A stretch of DNA of 52,848 bases, taken from assembly GCA_019677205.1 (NCBI GenBank), contig JAAMXY010002177.1, positions 1 to 52,848 on the forward strand, read 5' to 3'. The position numbers and the translations under genes were made by a program. Shown piece after piece: positions 40,201-50,120 of this stretch (within the stretch, counting starts at the first letter, position 1; each line of letters opens with the position of its first letter). Origin of the DNA: Pinguiococcus pyrenoidosus. Lineage: Eukaryota; Sar; Pinguiophyceae; Pinguiochrysidales; Pinguiochrysidaceae. The notes beneath the pieces are model-generated. The model saw only the letters and a list, made by a program, of their open reading frames with translations, had not been told where the DNA came from and did no database searches.

Positions 40201-43200
40201 GCCGCAGGTGCTCACGACGGTGGCTTCGACGGATCGTCAACGATGCGACGGCTGACACATCGTTGATTCTCGAGGCGCTCCTCGTTGCCGCTGCGGAGTC
40301 TTTGCCTACTTTGCGCACGATGCGAGCGTACTACTTGTCGGCGGCGTCGAGCACAGAAGGCCCGGCCTCAACTGCCATCGAAGGACCAAACCGTGAAAGA
40401 TCCATGCTTGACATGACCGAACAAGCCTACGCTGCCAAGCCACGCCCCGCGGGGCGTCCGCGCCTCTGTGGCGCTTTAAGGGGTCGAGGCGATGCTGTCA
40501 TTTCTCATGTGGGCGACGCCGAGTCGCGATACGCGGCATCTGACGTGAACGACGTCCTTCGTGTAGTCTACGGAAGTAGCTTCCACTGCTTCGGCGTCGA
40601 CGGTACCGAGGTCACGACAAAGCGTCGATTACAGCTCCGAAAGGTGGAGAATGGGGTTGAGGACCGGCGTCTGAGGGCGCTCCGTGGAACCGAAGACGAA
40701 AGATTCGACGCCGCAGCGGCTGGGGTGGCGGAAGCATGTCGACGTTGGTACGGTGAATCTTCAGTAGGAGCAGGAGGAGCGGAACGCGTGCTCGTTAGTC
40801 AACCCCATGCGTGGTGCTTCTCTCATGATGCTGGTAGACTGATCGGTGTCCTCCGCGAGACGCTCTTCTTGGCCGACCAAGAGCCGCGCGTTGCGGGATT
40901 CTTTGCCCTGGTGATTGATCAGATGCGACCCTGCAACAACGACGGACAAGCCTTGAGTCAGCTGTGCGCCGACTGTGAGGCCGCCATGGACGCTTCGCGA
41001 GGACGCGAGTACCGGCGGCTCTTAAGGAAGTCCGTGCTCCTCAAGATCGTCCAACTCTGCGACGCCTGGGCTTCCACCACCCGCGAAGATCTATGCGCTC
41101 ATGCTGTCCGGCTCTTGGAGCTGTGCTTCCCGGGAGCAGACGTCTACCTCGGGCGACTGGAACACTGGGCCACCGCGCTGCTCTACACGCACGTCGGTGG
41201 CGGGTCCCACATGATGGGAAAGCGCCTGCAAAAAGGGAAGGGGCTCTCTTGGCATGGGGTGCTCAAGAGTCACGAGGTGCAGTTTCTCCGAGCGACGGAC
41301 GAGGCGAAGAGAGCTCACTTCTTTTGCCATCCCCTCGAAATGAAATGGCCGCACGTAGCGGTGCCTGTCCGCCGCCCAGGCTGCGCGGCGATCGGTACGC
41401 TGTCCCTCGACGGTATCAGCACCATGAGCAGCGACCTTGAGGCCGAATTCGAGCCCGGCGTCCTGGAGTTCCTTGCTGACGTCGGTGTCGTCGTCGGAAG
41501 CGCTCTCGACAGGCACCGAAAGTCCGAGGCACTCGAGAAGCTTCAGCGCGGAGCGTACCGTAGCGCCAACGAGGTCTTCCAAGCCGCTCTCCGGGGCCTT
41601 CGAGATGTGGTCTTCACCGCAAGCGCCTTTGAGGTCTGGGGCCTTCAAGACAACCGTCCTCGCAGTCCGAAGGACTCGTCGAAGCCGAGGCAGTACGCGG
41701 TCGTCATCGAGGCCGCTCGCGGGCTCGCGCAAGCCGATCGCTTCGGCAGCGCTGACCCCTTCGTGTTGGTGTACTGGGATGGCAGCTTGGTGGGCCGGAC
41801 GTCCACCAAGTACCTCACGCAGGACCCAACGTGGCGCACGACTTCGTCGCCGGGAGAGGCCTTTCTGATCAGGGCGGAGAGTGCCGATCGGACGGCGCAG
41901 GTACAACGGCAACGCAAAGCCGAAGACCGGGCTGATGGAAGAGGACTCCTCATCCTGGAGGTTTGGGATGAAGACGATGGAAAAGCCGCCGACTTCCTCG
42001 GCGCCATCAAGCTGGACCCCGCTATCGACTTTGAGTCGCTGCCTTGGGAGCATCTATCTTTCCCCTTGCACAAGTCTGACCGTCTGGGAGAGCGACATCA
42101 AAGGCTGGTACAAGGGAGTCTCATCCTCTCCGCCCAAGCGTACAACGACGACTTGGATGTCCAGATGGATTTCGTGGCGCAGTCGGGTTCAGCCGGTGCG
42201 GCGCCTGCACCTCAGCTCCAACCGACTGGCATTCCCTGGCTTGATACCAGCCAACCTGGGAGTTCCGCCCCGTCGCTGGCCCTGGAGCTTCGTCTTCTGG
42301 GAGTCGACAACATCGAGGGTGACTCTCGTGCCATCGTCCAGGTGTTCTGGTTGGACGAAGAGGTGGGGTCATCCGACGCGTTTCCTTCCGACGATGCCGA
42401 TGAATCCAAAGTCGACGTGTGGACTTTGCCATTGTCACCGGCCGATCTGCTGCGCGAAAGTCCGTTGCGCATTCAAGTGAGGACGCAGAGCAGCGGCCCT
42501 AGCGTGGTTGATGTTCTAGGGAGACGGAGAGGTGATGACACCAATTCTGTTCGCGAAGTGCAGTTCAGTGGCGACTTCCTGGCGCTCTATGGCCACGGCA
42601 AGAAGGCAAGAAGGGTCTTGATGCCGCTTCGGCGCCCAGCGCCTCAGCTTCCGCTTCAGTCAGGCAAGCATTCGAGGTCGGCCGTCAATTCATTGCGAGC
42701 CTTTCCAGACATCGACGAGCGTCTGGAGTACCATGAAAATCCCGTGGGCGAACCAGCCACGATCGCTGTTAGCCTCCGGGTCACCCCGCTGCCTCCACAA
42801 GTTGTGGGCAAATCGAAGGACATGAATGTGATGGTGATCCTGGAGAAATGCACGGACCTCCCGGCCGCTGACGACAACGGCTTGTCGGATCCCTTCTGCG
42901 TCGTCAAGTACGGTGGGGTGGTGCTGGGCCGCTCGGCAACGGTAGCCAAGACGCTGAATCCCGTGTTTCACCAGGAAGTGTTTCACTTCCAGCCCAAGTC
43001 GCCGATCTTCCTTGGGACCGAGGCCGAAGAGCAACTCGTTGTGCAAGTCTGGGACGAAGATCTCTACTCAGAAAGCGACTTTCTCGGGGAGGCAGTCCTC
43101 TCTTTGAAGGATATCACGGCTAGACAACGCCGGCATTTCAAGCTGCAGCTGTCAGGAAAGTCTGGCGTCGTGCACTTAACTACTCGAAGCTTCGCCTGGC

Positions 43201-46200
43201 GATCCAGCACGCCTGCAGATGCTTTGGTGCCTAACGCGCCCAGCGCTGCGAAGATCGTCGTGTCGAAGATGCGACTGACGCCAGTGTCGGAATCGTGTGT
43301 CGTCAAGGCAATCCAGGTCAACCACCTCGACGAAGGGGATGTGTCAAGCTTGTCCCACGCGTGGGCGCCCAAGCGCTCCGCTCGGCGCCTGAGAAACATC
43401 CTGTACAGCGGCGTGACCGATCTGAGCGTCCCCAGTCCGCTTCTTGCTGATCCGGAAGCTGCTACGAAGCCCGCCTCCGGCAGGAGCTACCTGGTGGTGC
43501 GGATGGCGGATTCTGAGCGTCTCAGCGACGAGGACGCACGATTCCTTGGTACCATGGCGCACACCTGCCAGCGAAGCGTGGACCAGATCCGCGCGTGGGA
43601 GGCACGACGCAAAGCTCAAGGAGCCATCCGCAGATTCCTCCGCAGCATGTTGCACGAGTCACGTATGCTGACCCAGGACTTCAGCACCTGCATTGGGCCG
43701 GTCATCAAGCTTCTCGAAGCTTATCTACCCGGTGCAGATATCCAGGTGGGCCTCTTGCTTCCCGGCGGTGCTGAGATGGTCTTTGTTGGTGCTTCTAAGT
43801 TGTCCAGCATGTATGGCTTGGTGGTGGGCAACGCAGCGGCCTCGGATCCGATCTTCCCAAGACACGACGACGACGACGTGAATTTGGTCCGCGCCTGCTT
43901 TCGCTGCACAGGAACTGACTTTCCCGTGGGCATTGAGAAACTTTCGTCGGAGCATTCGCTACGCTTCCTTGGACAACCAAAAGGAGGCAGAAGTACCATG
44001 AGCCAGGCAGCAAAGCGCACGGCAGCGTTGACGGCTGCGAGAGCGCTGCAGCATCTCCTCGAAGGCAGCTACACAGCGACGACTGAGTTCGTCGACTTCG
44101 TTGGTGCTCTGAGGAGCTCGGCTCCTCAAGCCGTCGCATCCAAGGCGCGCCTCATTCAAAGGCAAGTACGGAGCTGGCAGACTCGGCGGCGCAAGGTCAC
44201 CCGAATTCCGGACTTGATTCCCCTGGGAAAGGCTACGCGCATATTCTACCCCTACGTCTGCGTGCCGCTGCGCAGCGGGGACCAAAGCGTCGGTGTCCTT
44301 AGCATCGACGCGATACCAACGGCGACTTGCGAAGACGATGACGGGACGCCTTGTGGCGAAGCGCTGGAACCGGGGCTGGTCGACTTTATCGCGGAGGTTG
44401 GCCGAGGCCTGGGGGACGCCTTGTTCGTCGCTCGGCGCAGCCAAGCGCTGAGGTGGCTCCGCCGCGCTTTGCGCGAACCGTGCCTCACCGCGGCTACTCT
44501 ACTGAAGCAGTACGTATACATGTTGGCGGCGCAGTGTCTCCACTTCCGAGAGGTCGAGCTATGGGCCTTTCACGACGACCGCGTGACGATTCAGACCGTT
44601 GCTCGCGCGTCGCACCATTTCGGCCTCGAGCTTTATCCCTGGGGGGGTGCAAGGAAGCGTCAAGACCCCGTGCACAACGCATGGTGCCTCCAAAGCCTCG
44701 TGGTCGAAGGCGTCGAAGGAGATGAGCGTTGGAACGAAGTCTTTAGCCGCCTTCGTCGCCAGAACGCTATGGGACGAGCGGGAGACCAAAGAGACGCGAT
44801 CGGGCAAAGCTCCACGGTCCAACGTTTGATGGGCGGATCCAAGCACCACAAGGCCTCGGGCCTTGTCGTCTGCGTGAGAGTTTCCCACGCAGGGGAGACG
44901 CAGTGGTTTCCAGCGGAAACCACGCGGCAGAAGCCAAACACACTTGTCAATGCGCACATCGGATGCATCCGGCTTCAACGTCCTCTACGGAGCTGCGGAT
45001 GCCGCTTCGAGGTTGTGGTCGCGCGGCGCGCTCGTGACTCGCCGAGGGGCGTTGTTCCCTTGCTCTGCATCGGTACGGCGAGCGTCGCCCTACGGCGGAT
45101 CTTGACGGACGAAGACCGGGGAAGACTCGACCTCAAGGCAGACGTCGCGCCCCTTGCTGGCTTCAGACCTTTCAGGCTCCTAGTCGAGGGGACCCTGCAG
45201 CACACCACGAAGCCCCGCGTGGACCATCCTGCATCTCCTGTATCTCCTGTAGCGGAACCTTTGCTCTCCATCACCGTCGAAAGCGCCAACGGTCTCGCGA
45301 AAGCCGACCGATTTGGCAAGAGTGATCCGTACGTAAAAGTGTATCACGAGCGCCGAACGCCGACGGGTGCCGAGCTTGACCTGGTTGGGCAGACCTCGAC
45401 CATCTTCAAGACGCTCGAACCGGTATGGAAGGACGAGACCTTCGTCGTCCACGAAGAGCCCGACCTGGCGGCGATCGTCCTCCGAGTCTTCGACGAGGAT
45501 CAGGTGGGGAGCGACGACGCTCTGGGCGAAGTCCGCATTCCTCTCGGTGACTGGATGCAAAGCGTCTGCGACGCAGGTTCTGTTGAAGCACAGCTCCAGG
45601 CCGGCCAAGGCTCCATCAAGTTCCGATTGGAGAGGTCCACGGGCGGGATACCACTTATGATGCCTTTGTCGAGCATGGGCGCCGCCGGGGTGAAGATCCG
45701 CGTTACGATACGCAGCTGCCAAGGTCTGGCCAAGGCCGATCGCGTGGGTCTCTCCGATCCGTACGTGCTCGTCTTCGCCTATCCGAACGGCGCGGTGCCT
45801 ATCTTGCGCACTCCGACGCAGCCCGATACCCTGGACCCCGTGTTTGACGAGAAAACCGCGTCTTTCGAGCTGGCGGTGCCAACGGCTGCTCATGGCGCCG
45901 CCTTTCGAGGCCTTCGCCTTGAAGTCTGGGACGAGAACCGCTTCACCAAAGATGTATTCCTTGGAGAGTGCGTTCTGTCCAATGCGGAGCTTTTGTATCC
46001 GGCGCTCGCCAAGGGAAGTGAGAAAACCTCGGCAGGCTGGACACGCGCGGAAGTGACACGGCCGTTGCTTCCCAACGTTCGTCGTGACGCCAGACATGTC
46101 AAGGGATTCATTTCGATGGCCCTGAGGAGGCGAAGCGACACATCGCAGGCATGTCGGACGATCGCCGAACGAGGCGTCGAACGTGTAAAGCAGTTCGGGC

Positions 46201-47721
46201 TGGAGTTGGTGGAAGAGCCTTACAGCTCCTCAAGCCTGCAGGCCGAAAGCGGCGACTTCTTTATGCAGGTAGCGAGGATAGCTGACGCCATGCCCACTCT
46301 GTCAGATGACGATGTTCCGGCATTGCCCCATCCGGCGGCGCTACCATCGTCGCATCCTCTAGATGCTCTATTCCCCGGCCAGATCGGCGATCGTTCCTGC
46401 GTCGTGATGGCGCCTGAAGTGGACCTCGAGCTTCGCCGCCACCAGGCCGACGCGCTCAACCTTCCCGGCGTCGTCGAGCGACTTCGTGACCTCCACGCCG
46501 TGGCTGAGGCTCACGGCTTCGCGAACTCGCCGGGACTTCGGAGACACTTGAGAATCCCCAAGCAGGCCAGGACCAATGAAGGCGAATATCATGGCTTCGA
46601 GCCATTTCCAGCGGTCATATCGGAGATGGCGGCTGGGCAAGCGAGGGCGGCGGTAGCGAACGGCGTGAGAGAAGCGATCCTATCGTCGCGAGATGGCGAA
46701 GTGGCAGACGGCAACACGCACCCTGTCCGGTATTTGGTGCCCCTCGCCTACGGCATCGAAGACTCCGCCTCGTGGGGACCGGAGCTCGGCAAGCGCCCTC
46801 CAAAGCTGTCATTCCTACGTCGCAACGATAAGAGCCCTTCGGAAGAGCCCAGGGTCCCAGGCGGCCGATGCCAACTGGCGCTTGCGGCAGTATGTCGCCG
46901 ACGAGATCTGGTGGTGGCCGAGCGCTCCTTCGTCCTTCAGGCGGTGGCAGATCTTGAAGCGTCCCTTCGTTGCGTTCACAAACGCCTCTTCCGTGCCGCA
47001 AGACGCGAGCACTCCTTGCGATCGATCCAGAGCCTCTGCACGAAGATGGACGCCGACGACGGACACTCGCCAGGATGCGATGCAGATGAAGCTGCGAAAT
47101 GCCTGTGTACCAGCATTCGACGATGCTTGCCACGTGTGGACGTAGCGGTGCTGCTCCTCGAGCCCGGAGGCACGGCGTTGAGGATGGCAGCGCAGAGTGG
47201 GTGCAGCGACAAGCTACATGGGAGAAGCTTGAATGGACTCGAGTTGGAGAGAGAAGCCATTCTGCGGCGCTGCCTTTTGCACGCGGAAGTCCTTTGGAAG
47301 ACGTCCGCTTCGGAGGTATTCGCGAGCGATGTGCGAGCAGCGCACGTCGAAGGGACGGAAAGGCTCTTGCAGTCTAACGCCGAGAGCGTGGCTCTTCGAG
47401 ACGAATCTCTTCTCGCAGAAAGTCCTGTCGTGCCTTGGGGTGAGACAAGCGAGGATACCGAAGAGAAGTCAACCGAGTCGTCTTCTCGTAGAAGCATCGT
47501 CGAATTGACAACCACTGGCTTCGTGTGTGCTCCGATGGTTCACGGGGAAGGCCCGCCTCTCGGCGTCATCGTCTTGCTAAACACGGATAGCGAGCGGGCG
47601 GAGTCAATCTGCGATCAAGACAGGCATGGATCAAGCAACGATGACAAGGATGAGCAGGATGACAAGGAGGAGGATGCTGACAACGATGATGAGGATGATG
47701 ATGCTGCTGACATCGATGATG

Positions 47722-47760
<39 letters not shown>

Positions 47761-48209
47761 CTAACAATGTTGATGATGCCGACGGCGGACAGAACCAAGG
47801 CGACCACAAGCGACTCTTGGCCGAGGGTCTCGTGGACTACGTGCTTAGGGCTGGCTTCGCGGCGTCCACGGTGACGCACCATCGTCGCGTTCGGTGTATC
47901 CTATCCACCATTCGCAGCTTGTGCTTGGCTGAGGCCCGCAAGCTTCAGACAGTCGTGGCGACGTCGGACGGGAAGGACGCATGCACCTCTACCGCTAGAC
48001 TAAAAGCCGTATCCGGATTGCTTGGGTACGTCAGGGCCTTTCGCCTCAAAGCCGCGTCTATCCTGGCCTCTACTCACCTTCTCCATCAGGGGGCTGAAGG
48101 AAGCGTTTCCCTGGGCAGCTACGATTTCTCTTTGGCAACTGGTGATAGCCAGACCAACGAAGCGCTCGCGATCCAAAGCGAAGGCAAGGAACACGCAGGA
48201 ACGCGATGA
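37299..48209 (+). CDS. Giant GAF/C2/Tudor-like multidomain protein
   Basis: An open frame of 3636 residues from the ATG at 37299. I recognise no single family but many modules. Four typical Ca-binding-type C2 domains lie at about 1466-1575 (LAQADRFGSADPFVLVYW), 1839-1945 (LPAADDNGLSDPFCVVKY), 2654-2755 (LAKADRFGKSDPYVKVYH) and 2798-2902 (LAKADRVGLSDPYVLVFA), plus a degenerate one near 1660. GAF-like units lie at about 152-294, 1267-1404, 2131-2378 and 3265-3420, sharing a LCFPGADVYLG / LEAYLPGADIQVG / RCLPRVDVAVLLLEPGG opening. A Tudor-like segment (FALYGRTWYAARVLSC) is near 820 and an IQ-like helix near 2285. Low-complexity Glu and Asp runs occur. There are no TM helices or clear enzyme domain. 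A Ca/lipid-responsive scaffold or sensor is inferred. The last exon may instead splice at 48026 into downstream exons. Confidence 0.85.
38717..38750 (+). repeat. 12-nt tandem repeat in the giant gene
   Basis: AAGCCACAAAGC twice plus a partial third copy, encoding SHKASHKASHKK. Confidence 0.9.
39185..39223 (+). repeat. GAG repeat encoding a Glu run
   Basis: A run of GAG/GAA codons within the giant gene gives about a dozen consecutive glutamates. Confidence 0.9.
47684..47760 (+). repeat. GAT repeat encoding an Asp run
   Basis: A GAT microsatellite, with a few GAC, GAG and GCT codons, within the last GAF-like unit of the giant protein. It encodes mostly aspartate. Confidence 0.9.
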
Positions 48210-49073
48210 GGACGGCAGCGAGGGCGAAAACATCTCCGAGACTCCCACCAATCCGATCCCGCCGCTCCCAGTGCTCTGTCCTTCCATGGCTAAGCGCTTT
48301 GAGAAGATTGCAAGGAATGCGAAGGCGGCTCCGTTGCAACACCGTGCGGCCCTACAGGCTCGGGCAGGGAACGCGAATGGGGCAGATATCCATCTGTTGC
48401 GCGACGTCTGGGCAAGGGATGTCCTGATGGACATCGAAGAGCTTCTCGTGAAGCAGCCGCGGCCGGACGCCTCCGGCATGACTGGAGAGGACAAAGAGCA
48501 GGTGCAACGGATGACTTTCGACGCGAGGATTCGACCAAACTCCTCCGTGGATGGAATGCTGGCGTATCATCCCTCCGAAGCACAGGAAGTGGCAAAGGTG
48601 CGTTCGTTCCCTTCCTTTTCGACCAGTTGACGATGGCCATCATCTGGCGTTTCCAACACATGACAAATGCTTCTGCCGAGAAGGCGTGGGAGAACGCGGT
48701 GGGGACACATCATCGCCAGGTGTTTCGATCCCCAACGGGCCACCTGCTCATGCCGTTCGTCGATCCCGTTCTCGAGATGAAAAACTTCCACAGTGGACAA
48801 GCCGCGAGATCTGGCGCCAGGCTGCCCGAGATGGACGCGGCCTGGACCGCATGGGACCTCTCGGGCGGAGCCAAGTACGACCAGCGTCGGTACCATGCGA
48901 TCGCTTTCAAGCCCCACGCGGCGTTCGAGAAAGGTGGGTGCTGCACGGTGAGTGTTGTTGGCTGCTATGGCTGGCAACGCTGACGCGAATGGCAGTACCA
49001 GGATTCTCAAGTCGACTGCTGGACCCTTTGCCCAGTTGGTGCAACTTGGAGGAGATGGAGCAGGTGCGGATGA
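48153..49073 (+). CDS. 3' exons of the giant gene, or a small unknown gene
   Basis: Three coding-looking blocks are linked by good splice signals: 48153-48597, 48720-48948 (up to donor GTGAGTG) and 48997-49073. Introns would be 122 nt (48598-48719, donor GTGCGT) and 48 nt (donor GTGAGTG, branch-like GCTGACG, acceptor AATGGCAG). The first block can be joined to the giant frame by an intron at 48026-48152 (donor GTACGT in phase 2), replacing its last 61 codons. Alternatively, an independent start exists at 48286 (context TCCATGGCT; MAKRFEKIARNAKAAP). Blocks encode DARIRPNSSVDGMLAYHPSE, HLLMPFVDPVLEMKNF and a Cys/Trp-rich end (GGCCTYQDSQVDCWTLC). I do not recognise the family. Confidence 0.5.
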
Positions 49074-49367
49074 ATGCTTTGGAATGAACGCTGGTGGAAA
49101 GGATTGCGCCGGTTGCATGCGCTCACGATGTCGCTTCCAGATCGCCCTTTCCATCAGCATCGGTCTGACCATCATGACGTTCCCCAACGTGCTCGGCAAA
49201 GGCGGCGCCGAATAGGACTGGAGCGGTGCCCGCGAAACCCTTAAGAACGTGTAGAATTGGATCACAGTAGGAAACATGTAGAGAATCCAACGATTCAGAA
49301 CCAATGTCTTGTGATCATCCATGGGCGCTCAACCTCAACTCCTCGACAAAACTTCAAGTTTTGCAAG

Positions 49368-50042
49368 ATGCGGCGTCATCTCATACCTCTCTCCATTCTG
49401 CTGGGCCTCGTCGCCCAGGCGCAGTGCTTGCAGCCGCTGCGCATGATGGCGGGCTTCGGCAGCAAAGGAGCCGCGCCGAAAGTTCCGAAGGATGCCCTCT
49501 GCGTCTGCGGCTCGCAAGCCACGTACCAGAAATGCTGCAAGGCGCTTCACGACGGCGGTGTCGCGGAGTCTCCCGAGGCGCTACTAAGAGCTCGATACTC
49601 CGCGTACATCCACCGACTGCCGGAGTTCCTGCTGCAGTCGCAGCTGCGCTACGCTGAGCAGCAGGACCTGGAGGACCGCGCGAAGACGAAGCGGCAGTTC
49701 GCGGCGGAGAAGAAGGAGCTCTTGGCGTACATGACCAGCCTCGACTTTAGCGATCTCAAGGTGCACCAGGCGGAAGAGCTGGGGCCGGACGTGGTGCGCA
49801 TCCCCTTTGAGTGTCAGCTGAAGTCCAAGGGCTTCAAGGATGCGTTGGAGAGCAAGTTCCTCGACGAGAACGTCGTGACCTTTCGGGAGGCGAGCGTCTT
49901 CCGCAAGCTGGGAAAGAGGGGATGGTTCTACGAGGAAGGCCAGGTGGAGTACGACGGCAAGACGCTGGAAGAAGAGTTCAAGAAGAAGGGAGAAGACTTC
50001 GCCCGGAAGGAGTTGGGCGTCGCTGGCGATGCCTCGGCGTAG
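49368..50042 (+). CDS. YchJ/UPF0225-like SEC-C protein with signal peptide
   Basis: 224 residues from the ATG at 49368. The N-terminus is a clear signal peptide (RRHLIPLSILLGLVAQAQC). It is followed by a SEC-C zinc motif (CVCGSQATYQKCC) and then ALLRARYSAYIHRLPEFLL, which matches the YchJ NTF2-like domain start (bacterial LMRSRYSAF type). The end FLDENVVTFREAS...GWFYEEGQ fits the YchJ strand pair. YchJ proteins are bacterial proteins of unknown function; a secretory or, in a complex-plastid alga, plastid location is inferred from the signal. The upstream open frame to 49257 adds 37 residues of no character. Convergent with the FIST-TrpC gene, 78 nt apart. Confidence 0.8.
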   Translation: MRRHLIPLSILLGLVAQAQCLQPLRMMAGFGSKGAAPKVPKDALCVCGSQATYQKCCKALHDGGVAESPEALLRARYSAYIHRLPEFLLQSQLRYAEQQDLEDRAKTKRQFAAEKKELLAYMTSLDFSDLKVHQAEELGPDVVRIPFECQLKSKGFKDALESKFLDENVVTFREASVFRKLGKRGWFYEEGQVEYDGKTLEEEFKKKGEDFARKELGVAGDASA

Positions 50043-50083
50043 CGTTCGACTCGAGTACCTCGGCGAAGCGTTCGACTCAAGTA
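50032..50083. repeat. 26-nt tandem duplication over the YchJ stop
   Basis: Two copies of a 26-nt unit starting CCTCGGCG (50032-50057 and 50058-50083) differ at two positions. The TAG stop in copy 1 is AAG in copy 2; a partial third copy starts at 50084. Confidence 0.85.
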
Positions 50084-50120
50084 CCTCGAAGTTCTTATCG
50101 GCGGCCTCCTTCTTCCTTCT

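Noticed and set aside
47615-47882. Poly-Ser, poly-Ile and poly-Met frames around the GAT repeat
   Set aside because: These are shadows of the GAT microsatellite in the other frames; the Asp frame belongs to the giant protein.
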